Assembly (NCBI GenBank): GCA_019054805.1
Contig: JAHQIY010000024.1
Location: 434,001 to 498,000 of the forward strand
DNA: 64,000 nucleotides
Direction of reading: 5' to 3'
Origin: Brachionus manjavacas
Taxonomy: Eukaryota; Rotifera; Eurotatoria; Ploima; Brachionidae
Shown: piece by piece, positions 46,000-59,141 of the stretch
Layout: each line of letters starts with the position of its first letter
Numbering within the stretch: the stretch's first letter is position 1
Notes under the pieces: model-generated
What the model saw: only the letters and a program-made list of their open reading frames with translations
Told to the model about the DNA's origin: nothing
Databases searched by the model: none
Position numbers and translations under genes: made by a program

Positions 46000-46870
46000 A
46001 ACTGATGTGATTGATTACTCAATCAATGCCTGCTTTAAAGAAAAAAAGTTATCTCTATGCTGGAGCCTCGAAATTTCTTTGTAATATTTGTAGCAATGAC
46101 CTCTTCCTTGGTTTTTTTGTGACATTAAAATTGTTGCTTTTTTCAACTAATTCTATTCCATGCATGAAGTTGTATTATTGAATTAGATATACTCTTTTTC
46201 TTCTTTCCAAAATCCTTAAATCTGCTTTTATACGGTTTGTTTCTAATTAGAGAAACTAGTGTTTTTATGACCATAATGCATAACCTCACATTTTGATGTG
46301 TTGAAGAGAAGAAGCCAATCTTTAGTCCACTTGAAAATTAAATCTAAATCTGATTGTAGTGTCAATGCGCTTATTTCTGATAAGAGAATATTTAGTATCA
46401 TCTGCATACATTTTGACAACATTCTCTATTCTTTTTGGTAGATCATAAACAAAACGAACAAAAGTGGACCAATCACTGACCCCTGTGGTACGCCGCTAAA
46501 AATCTCAACCCACTACATTATTTCAACTTGAACAACTCGTTGTCTTCTATTTTTGAAGAAACCTTCAACTCATTTTGTCTCAGACCATCAAAGGCATACG
46601 CTTTCAATTTAGCTGAAAGTCGTCTGCGCGGAACGGTATCAATATCATTGCTTTCGCAAAAACAACCAGAATCACATCCACAGGAATGCTTTTATTTTAG
46701 GATCATTGAAATGAAAACTAGAGTCTCTAGAAGAATAGATGTATATGACTTTTTTTGAAAAATCCATGCTGTTCTTTTGGTATAATATTATTCATTTAAA
46801 ATTAATCGTTCAATTTGTTTCTTATTATGCTTTCCATTAATTTGCACGAAATTGAAAAAGTTGTTACTAA
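46000..46870 (-). mobile_element. Decayed LINE reverse transcriptase
   Basis: Reading the minus strand from 46870 down: FDGLRQNELKV-like VPRRRLSAKLKAYAFDGLRQ (quoted as 20), then WVEIFSGVPQGSVIGPLLFV with a degenerate MYADDT region. Later LASSLQHIKM, VIKTLVSLIRNK and a KDFGKKKK segment appear. The order is RT motifs 3-5 of a CR1/Jockey-like LINE. Several stops and frame changes; the endonuclease is not present. It sits between the ankyrin gene and MYC. Confidence 0.7.
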
Positions 46871-48047
46871 TTCAAAATTTAAATTAAAATTTAAAAAATT
46901 TATCTTTAGATATTAAAATTAATTTTCGAATTAATTTAAACAATTTTAATGTAACATGTGTTAAATGTTATGTAGATTAAAAAAAAAATAATTTGAAATA
47001 AAATTTTTTTTAATCCAGTGATAAAATCGAATTTTAAATTCTAATTCAGAAGCTTATTTTTAACTTTTTGTTAGAAAAGTATTTGTATCTAGGATTCAAA
47101 ATTAAATTTGAAACTTATATTTAACTATTAAATTTTAAATTAGTAATAAAATAAAAAGATCTTCCTACCAATATCTTTGAAATAATTTTCAAAATAAAGC
47201 TTACAAAAAATCGGCTTTTAAGCTTTAAATTTACAAATGGCAGTTTTTTTTTCTAATTAACTTTTTTGAAATTTTGAAATTACTTTGTTTCATTAAAACT
47301 CAATACTTAAGCATGTTAAAATTTGAAATGTAATCACGCAAATATTTATAGAAATGTAAAATAGAAAAAAAAACTTGCCAAATCGATTTTTAAATGTGCT
47401 GAAAATTTCATTTTTTTCTTTTAATCTACATTACATTGAAATTTTTTTTAAGTAATTCAAAGATAAATTTTCATTTCAAAAGATAAACTCTTTGAATTTA
47501 AATGATATTTTGAATTGATCATCAACTTCAAGATGCCACAAGGAGCAAACTCTGAGACATATTTTTCAATGATTATTTATTAATATGTAATTATTAAAAA
47601 TACTAAAATTAGGTTCAAAAAATTTTGATAAGAAAAAAGATTTTATTAATAAACAAATAAATAAAAAATTATTTAATACTTTTCTCAATTAAATTTCTTA
47701 TTTCCAAAATTTCTTATCTTTCAAATTTACATTAGCCAAAAGGCATATATTAATAAAAAGAAAAATAAAATAATTATATATTTCTCACGGTACAGTGCTA
47801 TTATTTTTCTGTTAACACCAAAAAAAAAAAAGAAGATTTTCTTTCATTGAAATTTAAATTTCATATTAGATAATTGTTTAAAAAAAAAAGAAGTTAAAAA
47901 TTTAAACCATTTGCTAAAATATTTTTGAATATATTTTAAAATATCCTTAATTTACTCGTTTTTTTAAAAAGGAGACTTGGATGCCATAAATGAAAAATTT
48001 TAGCTCATTTTTGCTAGTAACTTAATACACAACTCTCAAACAACATT
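46871..48047. other. 3' flank of MYC, no gene seen
   Basis: Very AT-rich. It includes the likely MYC 3' UTR (several AATAAA on the minus strand). A short stretch at 47500-47560 (ATTGATCATCAACTTCAAGA) weakly resembles the dispersed repeat at 41160 and 49325. Confidence 0.4.
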
Positions 48048-51000
48048 TCAATGCACAAATAAAGTTGCAATTGTTGAACTTGTTTTTGAATGAGAAAAAC
48101 AATTATTATTACTAATAGAATGATTGCTCGTTCCATTGAAAGATTGTTGAAGATTTTTTAAATTTTGTATGAGTATAGCATTTTTCTGCTTTTCCTTATC
48201 AAAAATAACATTCAATTTTTCTTTTTTGTTTGAAACTTCCATTAAGTGATCTACAGCTGCTTTGAGAATGGTGAGCTTAGATGCCTTCTGCTTATCGCAC
48301 AAGTTTGGTATATTTGTTCTCAACGTTTCGAATAACTTTTTTAAATCATTGCGGCGCTGTCGCTCGCTCAAAATGTGAAACGCTCTTTTTTCAGCTGGAT
48401 TCTCGTTTGAATAGCCTAACAAATTCAAACGACTATTTCGCTTACTGGAAGCCGATGCTGCTCCAGTCATTAAAGAAAGTTGTTTATTTTTCCTTTTTTT
48501 TTTATATCTAAATTTTTCGGTTAACCCAATTCTTTTGTCTGATAACTCGTTTATCATTTTGTTATTTTTAATCTTATTCACTTTGGTTTTAATGGGGGTA
48601 GAGCAGCCAGATGACGCGTTACTCTGTCCACTACTTGTCAAAGATAACGGAGATAAATTATTTGAACTGGTCTGTAATGAGGAAGAAATAGTACAACTCT
48701 CGTCAAATTCATCATCATCGTCTTCATCATCACTTTCATCAGTTAGATCATTGTTTTCATCATCGTCTTCTTGAAAGTCATCTTCAAAACTTTTTAGCTC
48801 AGAGAATTTGCTAAAACCAAAATCGTATTCGCCTTTTAAAAACCAAATAAATTATTATTTTAAAATAAAAAAATCATATTAAATTCTGAAGATCATGAAT
48901 AAAAATTAATAATTTTAAAATGACATATTCTTAATTTTTTAAACATAAAAATTTTGCACAGCTTTAGAGATTTATACATAAAACATATGAGATACTTAAA
49001 ATTATTTTTTGTTTATAACATTTTAAAAAATTTAATCTAAATTTTCTATTGTTAAATTTTTTTGAATAATTTTCTTATCTCGAGTGAAACTAATTTTCAT
49101 TTTAAATACTTATTTTAAATACAAACAAATGTTTATATTTATTTTATAAATCCCAGTCAAAATATTAAAAAAATTTTTCAAAAAAAATATTTTTCATTCA
49201 TTATTAGTCTATCATTCATTATTTTTAAAGTTCATTAGGGAAGTTTCAAGGTTTTACGGTAATTATTTTTCGAATAAATTATCGAATAATTAATTTTTTT
49301 TTCTAATTTTTTTATTTTGCTAAAATTCTCGGAAACTTGAAGCTCATGATCATGATCACATGTCAAAATTTAATTAATTAAAATCTTTATTAAAATGAAG
49401 AAATTAGCTTTTTATTTTTTTATTTGATCATCAATAGATTCTTTTAAAATCTTTGTATTAAAAGATTAAAAACAATCATTTTTAATAAATGACTCAACTT
49501 TATTAAACATGATTTATTTTAATACTTTATTTTTAATCTAAATCTAAAAATTTTGATTTGAAATATACATATGATGAATGAACTTCAATTTGCCAAATTT
49601 TCCTGCATTATACCGCATCAAACTCTGAAATCCTTAATTTAATGCGTAATCAAGACTTGAGTTTAGGACAAAAAATTAAAAGAGTTTAATAGATAAGATA
49701 TAAGAAAAATTAATTTTTTATTATTTTGATTTTTTTTAATTTTTGTCTTAAACTCAAGTCTTGATGACGCACTGAGTTAAGAATTTCAGAATTTTATGCG
49801 GCCCTAAACCCGTGATAACACTATTAGATTATGTGTTCTTAATCATAAATGTTTTGGCATGGGCGAGATTTACTTTAGTGCGTGGTCAAAAAGCGTGTCT
49901 TAGTTTGTGCTAAGGCATAATCGAACGAGGGAGTACGGTTATTTCTTAGAAGCTAGTAAAATTTCTCAACTTGGAATTATGCTTTAATGCTACAGGTACC
50001 AAGCATTTTTTGTGTTTTTTTAAAAAAAAAAAGTAATTTTACAGAGTGATACATTTTTTTTTGGAGAACAAGATCTAAACTACAAAAATCTGTCCAAAAG
50101 ATATGAGAATTTAAAATTCTTCAAAAAGAGTCAACCCAGATAAGTAGTACTTGACTTGAGTTTGACTATTTTTTTAATTAAATTTAAAAATAAAGAGAGG
50201 AATAGAGCAACACTCTGACACAAATCATTTTCTCTATTTTTTAAACAAAGAGGATAAAAATCTTTATCTTCGTTGTTAATAATTGATATATGGTGATCAT
50301 TTTAACTTGATTTTGGCAACAAAATGACAACTTTAAAGTCTTAAATACCTGGTATTTCAGATTTGTTAAACAAAAGATTTTGTTTAAAATCATTTAGTCC
50401 ATGTGAATTTGTGTGAATAGAAGTTGTTTGTGAGTTGTGTGTGTTTTGGTTGTTGAGTGTTTGGCAATTGGTGTCAGCATTGGTCTTCAATTTTTCGTTC
50501 ATTTTGACCAAACTTGTGCTGGTGATCTTTGGCTGATTTGCTTGAGGCTTTGCAATTAGCGTAGTCGTCACTATTTTTGATTCAGTGTTTGAATTTTTAC
50601 AATTTTTTGTAAAAGTACTGCTTAAATTGCCGACTGAGCTGTTCAATAAATTGGAGGAATTAGCTGAAATTTGCTGGCTCGGCATATGAATGATGGTGGA
50701 CGATTTTGGTTTATTGATTGAGCTATTCGCAATTATATTCGGCTTAGTGCACAAAGTGGTCGTCTGGTTTATTTGACGAATTGCTGAATTTGAACTATTT
50801 ATTGATGTGGTCAATATTCGAATGGGGTTTGTCAAGCTTTTTTGACTCAGATTCCTAGCTGATAGATTAGTTGCGGAACTATTCACGGGTGTGTTCACTA
50901 GTTGATTAGTAGAAGAGCTTAAAGTTGAATTTTTGCGTGATTGATCTAAATTGATTGTGTTGAAGAGCAAATTTGTGGACTTTTTGAGCAACGGAGAAGA

Positions 51001-53839
51001 AATCGACTTGGACAGCGACGAAATCGTCGAATTCGAATTAGGCCCAAATGAATTCTTGAGCAAACAATTTGATTTGTCCGACATTTTGCAGCTGCTGTCA
51101 CACTCATTTGAACTCGTTGTCGCTTTTGTCAAGCTGCTTTGAAAGGCGTGCTTTTTTTCAGCCACAATTGTCAAATTCGAGCTAAACTTGTTGCTGGCCG
51201 TGCAAACACCAGTGTCTTGTTTGCAATAGACATCGCCTAGTCGAATGGATTTATCAATAATTAGGTTCAAAAAAAAATCTAACAAAAATCTTACTGCTTG
51301 AGTTGGCCGATTTTAGACACTTGGCCAACAATGATGGCTGATCTTTTTGCTGGCCCGCATTTTTATTCTGCATGTTGGCTTGTGTCTTTTTGCTGGCTGC
51401 CACGCTGTTGCTCGTTTGAGTGATTGGTGCCGATGGCTGATGATAATAGTTGTGGTGGTTCAAATTTGGCTGCTTAGTAACTTCTTTAACGACAGAATTA
51501 GTTGGACAGTTATCGTTGAAGTCGAGATTTTTTGTTGTTTTCAAGTCAATAGTGTTGCTCTTGTTGAAGCCCAAATTAGTTTTAGCACTAGCGTCAATGT
51601 TGTTTATGTAATTGTTTTGGTTGATTGACACAACATCTATTTCTTCGTCGTCTTCTTCGTCCAAATGTTCTGCTTTTAGATTATTCTCTAAAGTTGCATG
51701 AGATTGTGTCCAATTTTTTGCTGAGCCAATTTCTGAAAAGTGCAATTCATTTTTTTTAACAGCTATACGATAGGGAAAAATCTGATCGGGATTAATGCAA
51801 TCAATGACTTCAATGGTGGGATCGATTAGCGAAGAGGACATAGACGCGGTTGAACCTGAGCCGGCATTTAGATGAGCATCTTTTTTGCCATAGTGAATTT
51901 TGGATTTGTTTGCAATGCTACTTTTAAAGTCGCTGGTCTCACTTGAAGATTCGTTTAGACAAACATTTTTGGTGTCCGAATTTTGGCCACTTTCTTGACT
52001 TTGATGGCAACAATAAGAAAGAGCTTTGGGCTCATTTTTGAATTGTGACTCGAATGCTTCAGATGTGTCTAGTTTTTTAACTTGATTGCTGGTGACATGG
52101 TTGAACGCTTTGGTTGCCGCCGCATTGCACAACTCTGATCTACTTGTTCCGTTTTCGATGCCAATCTGTCTAAATTGACTAGCACACTTGGCACCATTTG
52201 AACTTTTGTCTATGGCCGATGATGATGCTGATGATGCTGATGATGATGATGATGATGATGAAGCTTTGGCAGCAGCTTTTGAATTGGCCGAAGACAGAAC
52301 TACAACTAGAGGCTGGCATTTTGTTGCTGTATCGGATGAATGTTGAAACTTTGCAACCGAAGAAGAACAAGTGGTGGATGGTGTGTTGCGCGCGGACCCC
52401 TTTGTGCATGTTGAAGTTGAACTAGACGAGATTAGCTTTAGATTGGAATCGTTGCTTGTCTCATTGTTCAATGATGTCTTTAATATTTGATGGCTTTGTT
52501 GATTTGGTTTAACAAGGTTGTCTTCATAGGCCGATTGATTTTGCGCTTCTAAATCATCTAAATTGAAGGCACTTCTAGCCGACCGATTGGCACCAGATCT
52601 TTTGGTGAGAAAATTCTGATTGCCAAAATCAGTGGTCAAGCGCGATATACAATCCTCGTCAAGCATTTGCTCCCAGCCTTCCAGTTCCAAAAATTGACTT
52701 AGGTCCGTATCATCGACATCTATGTTAAATCTGTCCATGTCCGATTCGTTTGCATAGAGGCCAGTCGCCTCGGGATCATGGTCAACAAGATTGTTCAGAA
52801 AATACTCAATTTTTAAAGTGCTCTTGGCCGCATTGCTGCCATTGCAATTGCTCGTCGAACTTGTGTAAATTGGCACCGGCTTGAAGCCTTGGCTGTCCAT
52901 TGTGATGTTGTTCGTGGTGGTGTTCTGAAGATCGATGGCAAATTTTTTGATTCTGGACGACATGGACGCTGACGAAACTGACGAAGTTGAATTTTTGTGC
53001 TTTCGCTGCTGGCACCGTTTGTCCCGAATGGCCATTTCTCTAATAGCTATCAGCGTGTCATGATTGTCGATTTGATTCAATTCGTTTGCGTCGTCCACAT
53101 TCAGCTCGCTCAAATTCAACAGTTTTTCTGTCTTCACTCTTTCGTTGTCATACGCGTCCAAAAAGCGAATGTTCTCTGAGCCGTTGTTCAAACTTTTCGA
53201 ATCGCATTGATCAAAATTAAAGTCAAAATCGTCTAAATTGGAAAACAAAGCGTTGTTCGATGAGAACGATATCTTTTTTTTTCTCGCGATCACCTCGCTA
53301 TTGTTGCCAGACCTGGCGGCATACAAGCACCCGTTTGCCGGCTCACCTTCTTTTAATTCGATGCAATCGTTGTTGTTGATTGAAAGAGTGCAGTTTATTG
53401 ATGGCGAAACAGAATACGAGTCCGGCATGTTAAAGTAGTCCATGAAGCTGCTATTGGATATTTTGTCAAATGACATTGGAAACGACGTGCCATTTAGTGA
53501 ATCGAGAATCATGTCGTTTGATGTTGGCGTCTGAATTGTGTTCTCGGCCATGCTTTTTGCTCCGTTTAAAGTCGAATTTTTGATGTCAATACTTTGGGAC
53601 ACATTTATTGTATTTTTTCTAGGCGAACAAGTCAACGATGAGTGCGGAGAGTAGACCGATGGAGATTGGGACAATTCTGGCGAGTCCGTGTCAAATGACA
53701 AGTCCGATGTACAGTTGAAATTGAACAAGTTCGAAGTGGCCTCTTGACTTGACAAAATGTTCATATTGTACTTGTTCGAATAACAATCATCGAGGCTAGA
53801 TGTTGTCAACGTTAGGGTTCCAATCGGCGATGGAGACAT
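48048..53839 (-). CDS. MYC: MYC-like bHLH-leucine-zipper transcription factor, expanded
   Basis: MYC dimerises with MAX and binds E-boxes to drive growth genes. Three coding exons on the minus strand: 53839-51295, 51236-50349 and 48832-48048, about 1405 aa (human MYC 439). DCINPDQIFPY (about residue 677) matches Myc box IIIa (human ECIDPSVVFPY). EEDDEEIDVVS (about 731) matches the conserved acidic EDEEEIDVVS. Exon 3 has a second acidic stretch and then the basic region KRAFHILSERQRRNDLK (H..E..R contacts as in MYC), a loop TNIPNLCDKQKASKLTILKA and a short zipper (about 1290-1385). I do not see Myc box I (LLPTPPLSP) or II (DCMWSG). Most extra length is Ser/Asn/Thr-rich, including a poly-Ser run near 52210-52262. 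Introns 1 and 2 are 58 and about 1516 bp; intron 2 hosts foldback repeats. The start is the first ATG of the frame. Confidence 0.88.
49325..49600. repeat. Dispersed repeat, copy shared with 41160-41720
   Basis: Non-coding, inside MYC intron 2. It aligns by eye with two blocks in SLC35A3 intron 6, as described at 41160-41720, and lies directly beside the foldback at 49613-49801. Confidence 0.5.
49613..49801. mobile_element. Foldback MITE in MYC intron 2
   Basis: Arms of 61 bp at 49613-49673 and 49741-49801 match at about 53 of 61 positions when folded. They share CATCAAGACTTGAGTTTA-like cores and CCGCAT ends. The 67-bp centre is AT-rich. No coding capacity. The outer boundary may extend beyond CCGCAT. 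Confidence 0.75.
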
Positions 53840-54106
53840 AAACTAGTCAAATAATTCCTTAAAAAAAAAAAAAAACTTTTCTTTCTTTTTAATGCTTTTC
53901 AAAATTTTTCAATTGTTGGCAATTGTAGAGTAAAGTGAACGAAGGCAAAAATCAAAGGACAAAACTTAAGATTTTTGCAAAGTTATAAGGCTTTTATTTT
54001 TCAAACTGAAAATCAAGGGCCCAATAAATTTAATTTTTATTCTAAATTGCGATTTTAAATTTCAAAAGACTTGTATTCACTTAAATTCTCTCCAATTCAA
54101 AATATT

Positions 54107-54232
54107 ATATACACACTCAATTTGTCTCTCCTAGATTCTCCTACTCTCACTACTTTTTCTGTCTCTCTAAATCACTCTCTCTCTCTCTCTCTCTCTTTCT
54201 CTTTTTCTCTCTCTCTCTCTCTTGATTTTTAA
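54107..54232 (-). repeat. CT/GA-rich microsatellite upstream of MYC
   Basis: Interrupted CTCTCT runs on the plus strand (GAGAGA on the MYC-sense strand) lie about 270-390 bp before the MYC ATG, so in the promoter or 5' UTR. GA tracts of this kind are common in animal promoters; a regulatory role is inference. Confidence 0.7.
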
Positions 54233-56953
54233 TTTGTACACTTGCTCGTCTAAGCACAAAACAAACTGATTTTCATTCAAAGTCCTAGAGAAAAAGAAAC
54301 AAATGTTCAGATGTGTATGAAGATGTTGAAAAGATTTTTCAATTCAAATCAAAAGAGATCAAATGAAATAATAAGTACCGCTTTGGATTTGTTAATATTG
54401 TTTGTTTTTCTTCTCACATGAGCATTTATTCATCATGTATTTATCTATTTAATTTGTAGAAAAAAAAAAGAATATTTGGCCAAATATTTTAAAAAAAGTT
54501 CATTGAAATTTTCGAATTTTGGTTGCGAAATTTTCTTCAATTAAAACAAAATTAATTTTAGCCAAAAAAAAAAGAGAAAAAAAGAATGAAAATAACATTT
54601 TTTTAGTCTGATTTTTGCTCTTGATATAACTTATTAAATTATTTCTTTTCATATAATCAAATGAAAAAAAAAAATTTTAACAGTAAAAATCCAACTCCAT
54701 TAAAAGTGAACACGTAGCAAAATTTTTCTATTATTAACTTGATTTAATGTTATTATTTTGTTAAATAAATTTGACGCTTTTTTCTTCTCTACTTTAACAA
54801 TGATATCATCATTGATTTGAACATGTGTGTCCAACAAATTTAATCTATTTCTTTGCTTTAATTGACCGAGCTAAAACGAAATACTATATTTTTACTTCAT
54901 AGAAGAAAAAACGTTGTTTTTGTTTCAATTTACTCGTTACAGCGATTTTGCTCGTGAGGAAAAAAAGACAAAAATTTGAATTTGATTCAAAAAAACACAT
55001 TCATAGTTTTTAAACACGTAGTTGAAAAATGATAAAAAAATAGACGATCATTTTTCAATTTCAAATTCAATTCTTGCTAATCAGTCGAAGATAAAACAGA
55101 TGTTTGGTTTTTTCTTCGAAACTGTTTATTCAAAAAGAGAATTCATTTCAAACCCATTCATTGCTACACTTAAAATTTCCAAATAACATTAGAATTTAAT
55201 CTAAAATCATAAATTTTTTTATCTGTTTTACTAAATTATGAATGAGCATGAAACGTGTGTTTTATGCAAAACGAAAAAAAAAACAAAATAAAATTCGAGT
55301 AAATGAAAAGAATGGTTTTAATTTATAATCAATGCTACATTATAAATATACCTTTTTAAATTTTAAATTTTATTCAAAAGTAGTTTTATAAAATGATACT
55401 AAAAAACGTGATTTATAGGAGTAAAATAATTGGTTGAAAAACACAATGAATTTTAAGCCCTAAAAACTATTAAGACAAAAAAAAAGGGTGAAAGATTTTT
55501 TTTGTGTAACAAAAAGTTAAATTAGTTTTAATTTAAAAGGCTAAAGTTAAAAAATCTAAAATCTAAAAATTTTTTTCAAAAAAATATTCAAATTTACCAA
55601 AATCAATGCTAACTATAGAAGAAAAAAAACTCGCATTAAACTCTAGAACATTGGTCAGTTGTAAAGATTCGATTTATTTCAATCTTATTCAAACTCACTA
55701 AACAACAAAAATAAAAGATTCTTTTGCTCAAATTTTCTCATATTTTCTCAAATTTTCTCAAATTTTTTATATTGAATACATTGCACATTTGATCATTGGA
55801 TTTTAAGCAAATATTCGACCAATAGTATTTTTCAAGTATTATTTGCTTACTTGACCTATAGCTCTCAAAAGAGATCAATTTGATTATTATGCACACTTTA
55901 ACAAAAAAATTTGGATTAAAAGAATTTGTAAATTTTCATAATTTCAACTTATCTTTCCATTTATCTATATGAGGCTCAATTGTTCTATATTTATTGATCT
56001 GACATGGCTATTTTCTAATCACAAAGATATCAATATCAATCAAATTTTGTCGTCTAACAAAAATGTTCAATTTAAAATTATATATAAAGGCTTCAAATAA
56101 TATGACTTGATAAACTTCAATAAATTGTTTGACGAAATTAAACAATTTTAAAAACTCATTTTTATCTCTGCAAAAAATTTATTTTATTTTTATCGTAAAA
56201 AATTCTACTTCTGTTCTTTACTTTTAGCATCTATTTAATTTTTGGACTATTTCACCGATTTAGCGAGTCTATTAATTTTTAAAACCAGGATTTTCAATTC
56301 ATTTTTCAAACTCATTTTTCAGTTGCCGCATTTTATTTTCGATTTTGCATCTGCACATACCGAAACACAAATCTAGTGCATGCAACAAACACCATCTTGC
56401 TCATATTTAAAATTCTAACACAGTCTTAACTTACACAGCATTTTCCATAGGCATTTGTAAAAGATTATCAATTAATCTAGAGTCATTTGTCGCCTGTCAA
56501 AAGACTACTTAATTATGTGCTAAATTAATAGACCAAAAAAAGTATAGGGTCAAATTTGAAGATTTTATGAAAATTCGTCAAGCTATGCTTGTTCTGTGAA
56601 AACTTTTGTCTACTTAATTCTTGGAGACTGAATTTTTCAATAAGTTTAATTTTTAAACATTGAGTCAAAATGTCAAAAGTTCAACTATTTTAATCAATAA
56701 AACAATATAAAACTTGTTCTAAATTTAATTGCAAAATATCAAATTATTTAAATAATATCATTTTTTTTATGAATGAAAAAAATTAGTTCTTTCTAACGGA
56801 GCAGACCTCAGATTTAAGTATATACATTTATAAAAAAAATAAAAATATGTTTAATCAAGGTAATTTTGTATTCTATACATCAATTGCTTTTTTGCTTATG
56901 CTTTCCATTTCTTTAGTCAAATGATGATTTCAGTAAATTTTTTCCTTTTTTAA
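54233..56953. other. MYC upstream region, no gene seen
   Basis: 2.7 kb of AT-rich DNA without domain-bearing frames on either strand. It may hold MYC regulatory DNA or a 5' non-coding exon, but I see no specific site. Confidence 0.4.
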
Positions 56954-57306
56954 ATTTCATTAAATAAATTTAGTGTAAAAATCAAATGCTTTGAAAACAA
57001 ATTTTAAATAAACTCTTTCAGCTTTTTTTTTAATTAAATGCAAAATTAAGAATTAAGAAAAAAAAGCTAAAGAAAATTAATTTAAAAAGGCTGATGTAAT
57101 TGAAACAAATTTGCTAAATTCAGTAAGAATTTTCAACAAGATTCTAAAATAAGCTCTTTTTTATTGAGCCTAGAAACTAACTCGGTAGTGATTTCATAAA
57201 TTTAGTGTAAAAATTAAATGCTTTGAAAACAAATTTTAAATAAACTCTTTCAGCTTTTTTTTGGTTTAAATGCAAAATTAAATGAAAAAAAAGCTAAAGA
57301 AAATGA
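56954..57306. repeat. Direct repeat of an about 120-bp hairpin-containing unit
   Basis: The unit at 56954-57079 recurs at about 57192-57306 with few changes: AATTTAGTGTAAAAAT, AAATGCTTTGAAAACAAATT and TAAACTCTTTCAGCTTTTTT. Each copy contains TCTTTCAGCTTTTTTTT and its near-complement AAAAAAAAGCTAAAGA, so each could fold into a stem of about 16 bp. Confidence 0.75.
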
Positions 57307-57670
57307 ATGTCACATCAACAAGTAAACTTGACTTGATAACAGGACCAACGCATTTCAAAGGAACCACAAAGAGGCAAAACCATTGAATAAGTCAGTCAGA
57401 TGAGATGATTATTCATTTTATTCGATTGAATTTTATTAATCATCATTTAAGCTTTTTGTATTTGTTTTTCTATTCTCTTCTATACAGAAGAGCTTCGATT
57501 CCAAAAGTTTTGAAAATAAACAAATAAATCATTCATTTAAAATGATTATACAAATCATAAAATATATATATATTTATTAATAAAAGAATCAATTAAAGAA
57601 TTCTTTTTAAATAATTTGATTTTTTTTTGAATTTTTTTGTTGTCTATATTTTGTAAATTCAACCAAAAAA

Positions 57671-58026
57671 GGGGTCGTGAAATTCGTTTCAATTCGATCT
57701 TTTCAATTCAGAAAAAATTAAAATTTTTTTTTACTAAAAGCTATAATTTTGTTCTGTAATATGCTTAATTATAAGCTAATTTGCTAAATGCAGTAAAATA
57801 AGTCTGCAAAATACTCTGCAATTTTCTGTATTTTGCACGCCATTAAAAAGTATTCAAATCAAGTGTGCAATTACATTGCAGAGTCTTTGCAGACATGTAT
57901 ATTTGGATTAAGCAAAATTGCTTGACCATTTAGCATTTAACAGAACTAAATTATCTCTTTTAGTATAAAAGTTATTCTAGTTTTTCTGAATTGAAACGAT
58001 CGAATTCAAATGAACTTCACAACCCC
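57671..58026. mobile_element. Palindromic hAT-derived MITE
   Basis: About 356 bp, nearly all inverted repeat. GGGGTCGTGAAATTC at the left matches the complement of GAACTTCACAACCCC at the right, and arms continue for about 155 bp through TTCAATTCAG, CTGCAAAATACTCTGCAA and more. The left arm matches the complement of the right end of the hAT remnant at 60560-60717. Flanks CCAAAAAA and CAAAAAAA could be an 8-bp target duplication with one mismatch. Confidence 0.85.
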
Positions 58027-58730
58027 CAAAAAAATAAAAATTAAAAATCATATTGATCCAGGTCTTTTATCTTAATCAGGAATATCAATTACTTTTAAAC
58101 TTAAATTTTATTCGAGGATCTGCTTATCTAAAAAACTAAACAAAAAATTTTTGACGGAAGAGTAAGAAAAAATCCTTAAACATTTTTGAATTTTTTTTAT
58201 CTAAGAATTAAAAAAAACTAACATTCGAATACTTAAATGAACATCACTTATTTTTTTTATTCTAAGAATCAAAAATAAAAAAAAATACTTTCTAATACTT
58301 TATAAATGCGCTTTAAACAACATGTATAGAAATCTACAAATAAAGATTCAGCTGAACCCAATTCATTTACCGTCTTTAGCTTCATTAGAAAATTCATCAA
58401 TTTTGGCATCTGATTAAATGCTTTATTTGTTTGAGATTTTAAAAACTATTTTTCTGAAACATTTAAATGGACCGACCGAATTTGATTTTACTTAGAAAAG
58501 AATTGTTTTAACAGAATGAGTAACCGCATTGTATTCCGAAAAATTATCATTTGATAGCTGGAATATCCATTTGATTTATTAAATTCATCGATAATTTTAT
58601 TTCACCTAAAATAATCTAATTTATTCAGTTTTATTAAAAATAATAAATATCTACAAAAATAAATACCGCTGCATAAATCAAATCCTAAGTAAATTTTCAT
58701 AATAAAAAAAATACAAAAGTAATAACAATA

Positions 58731-59048
58731 GTCAGAGCCCGTATAGCCGAATGGTTTGTGTGTTAGTCATGCAAGCAAAGGATCGAGGGTTCAAAACCTG
58801 CTGAGGGTGAAAAAATCTTCAAAATATCTGTGCAATACGGGGCGAATGTTTAAACCTTTTTCATTATCAAAATAGGGGGACCAGTGTCGACTGGGTAATA
58901 ATTGCAGTGTAGATGATCAACTCGATGCAGTGGCCTTTCTGTCAGATCGGAACCGTTGCTCAAAAATTTACTTGAAAAGAAGATGAGCGCCTTCCCATTA
59001 TCCACTAGGATAGAGATGGGTCAATTATTATTATTATTATTATTATTA
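58731..59048 (+). mobile_element. tRNA-derived SINE with intact target duplication
   Basis: The 5' head has RNA polymerase III boxes: A box TAGCCGAATGG (58744-58754) and B box GGTTCAAAACC (58788-58798), 33 bp apart as in a tRNA. A 150-bp tRNA-unrelated body follows, ending GATAGAGATGGGTCAATT and a TTA-repeat tail. The 11-bp sequence TAATAACAATA flanks it exactly at 58720-58730 and 59049-59059. It is not a functional tRNA gene, as the acceptor stem and anticodon arm do not fold well. Confidence 0.9.
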
Positions 59049-59141
59049 TAATAACAATATTAGTAATAATAATAATGAAAGTATAAAAAGCAAAGGCAAT
59101 CAAGCTTGTGATAATTTCTTATTTATCATCATGTCTCTAAC

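Noticed and set aside
58735-58810. A possible tRNA gene
   Set aside because: A and B boxes are present, but the cloverleaf does not close and a SINE body, tail and target duplication follow.
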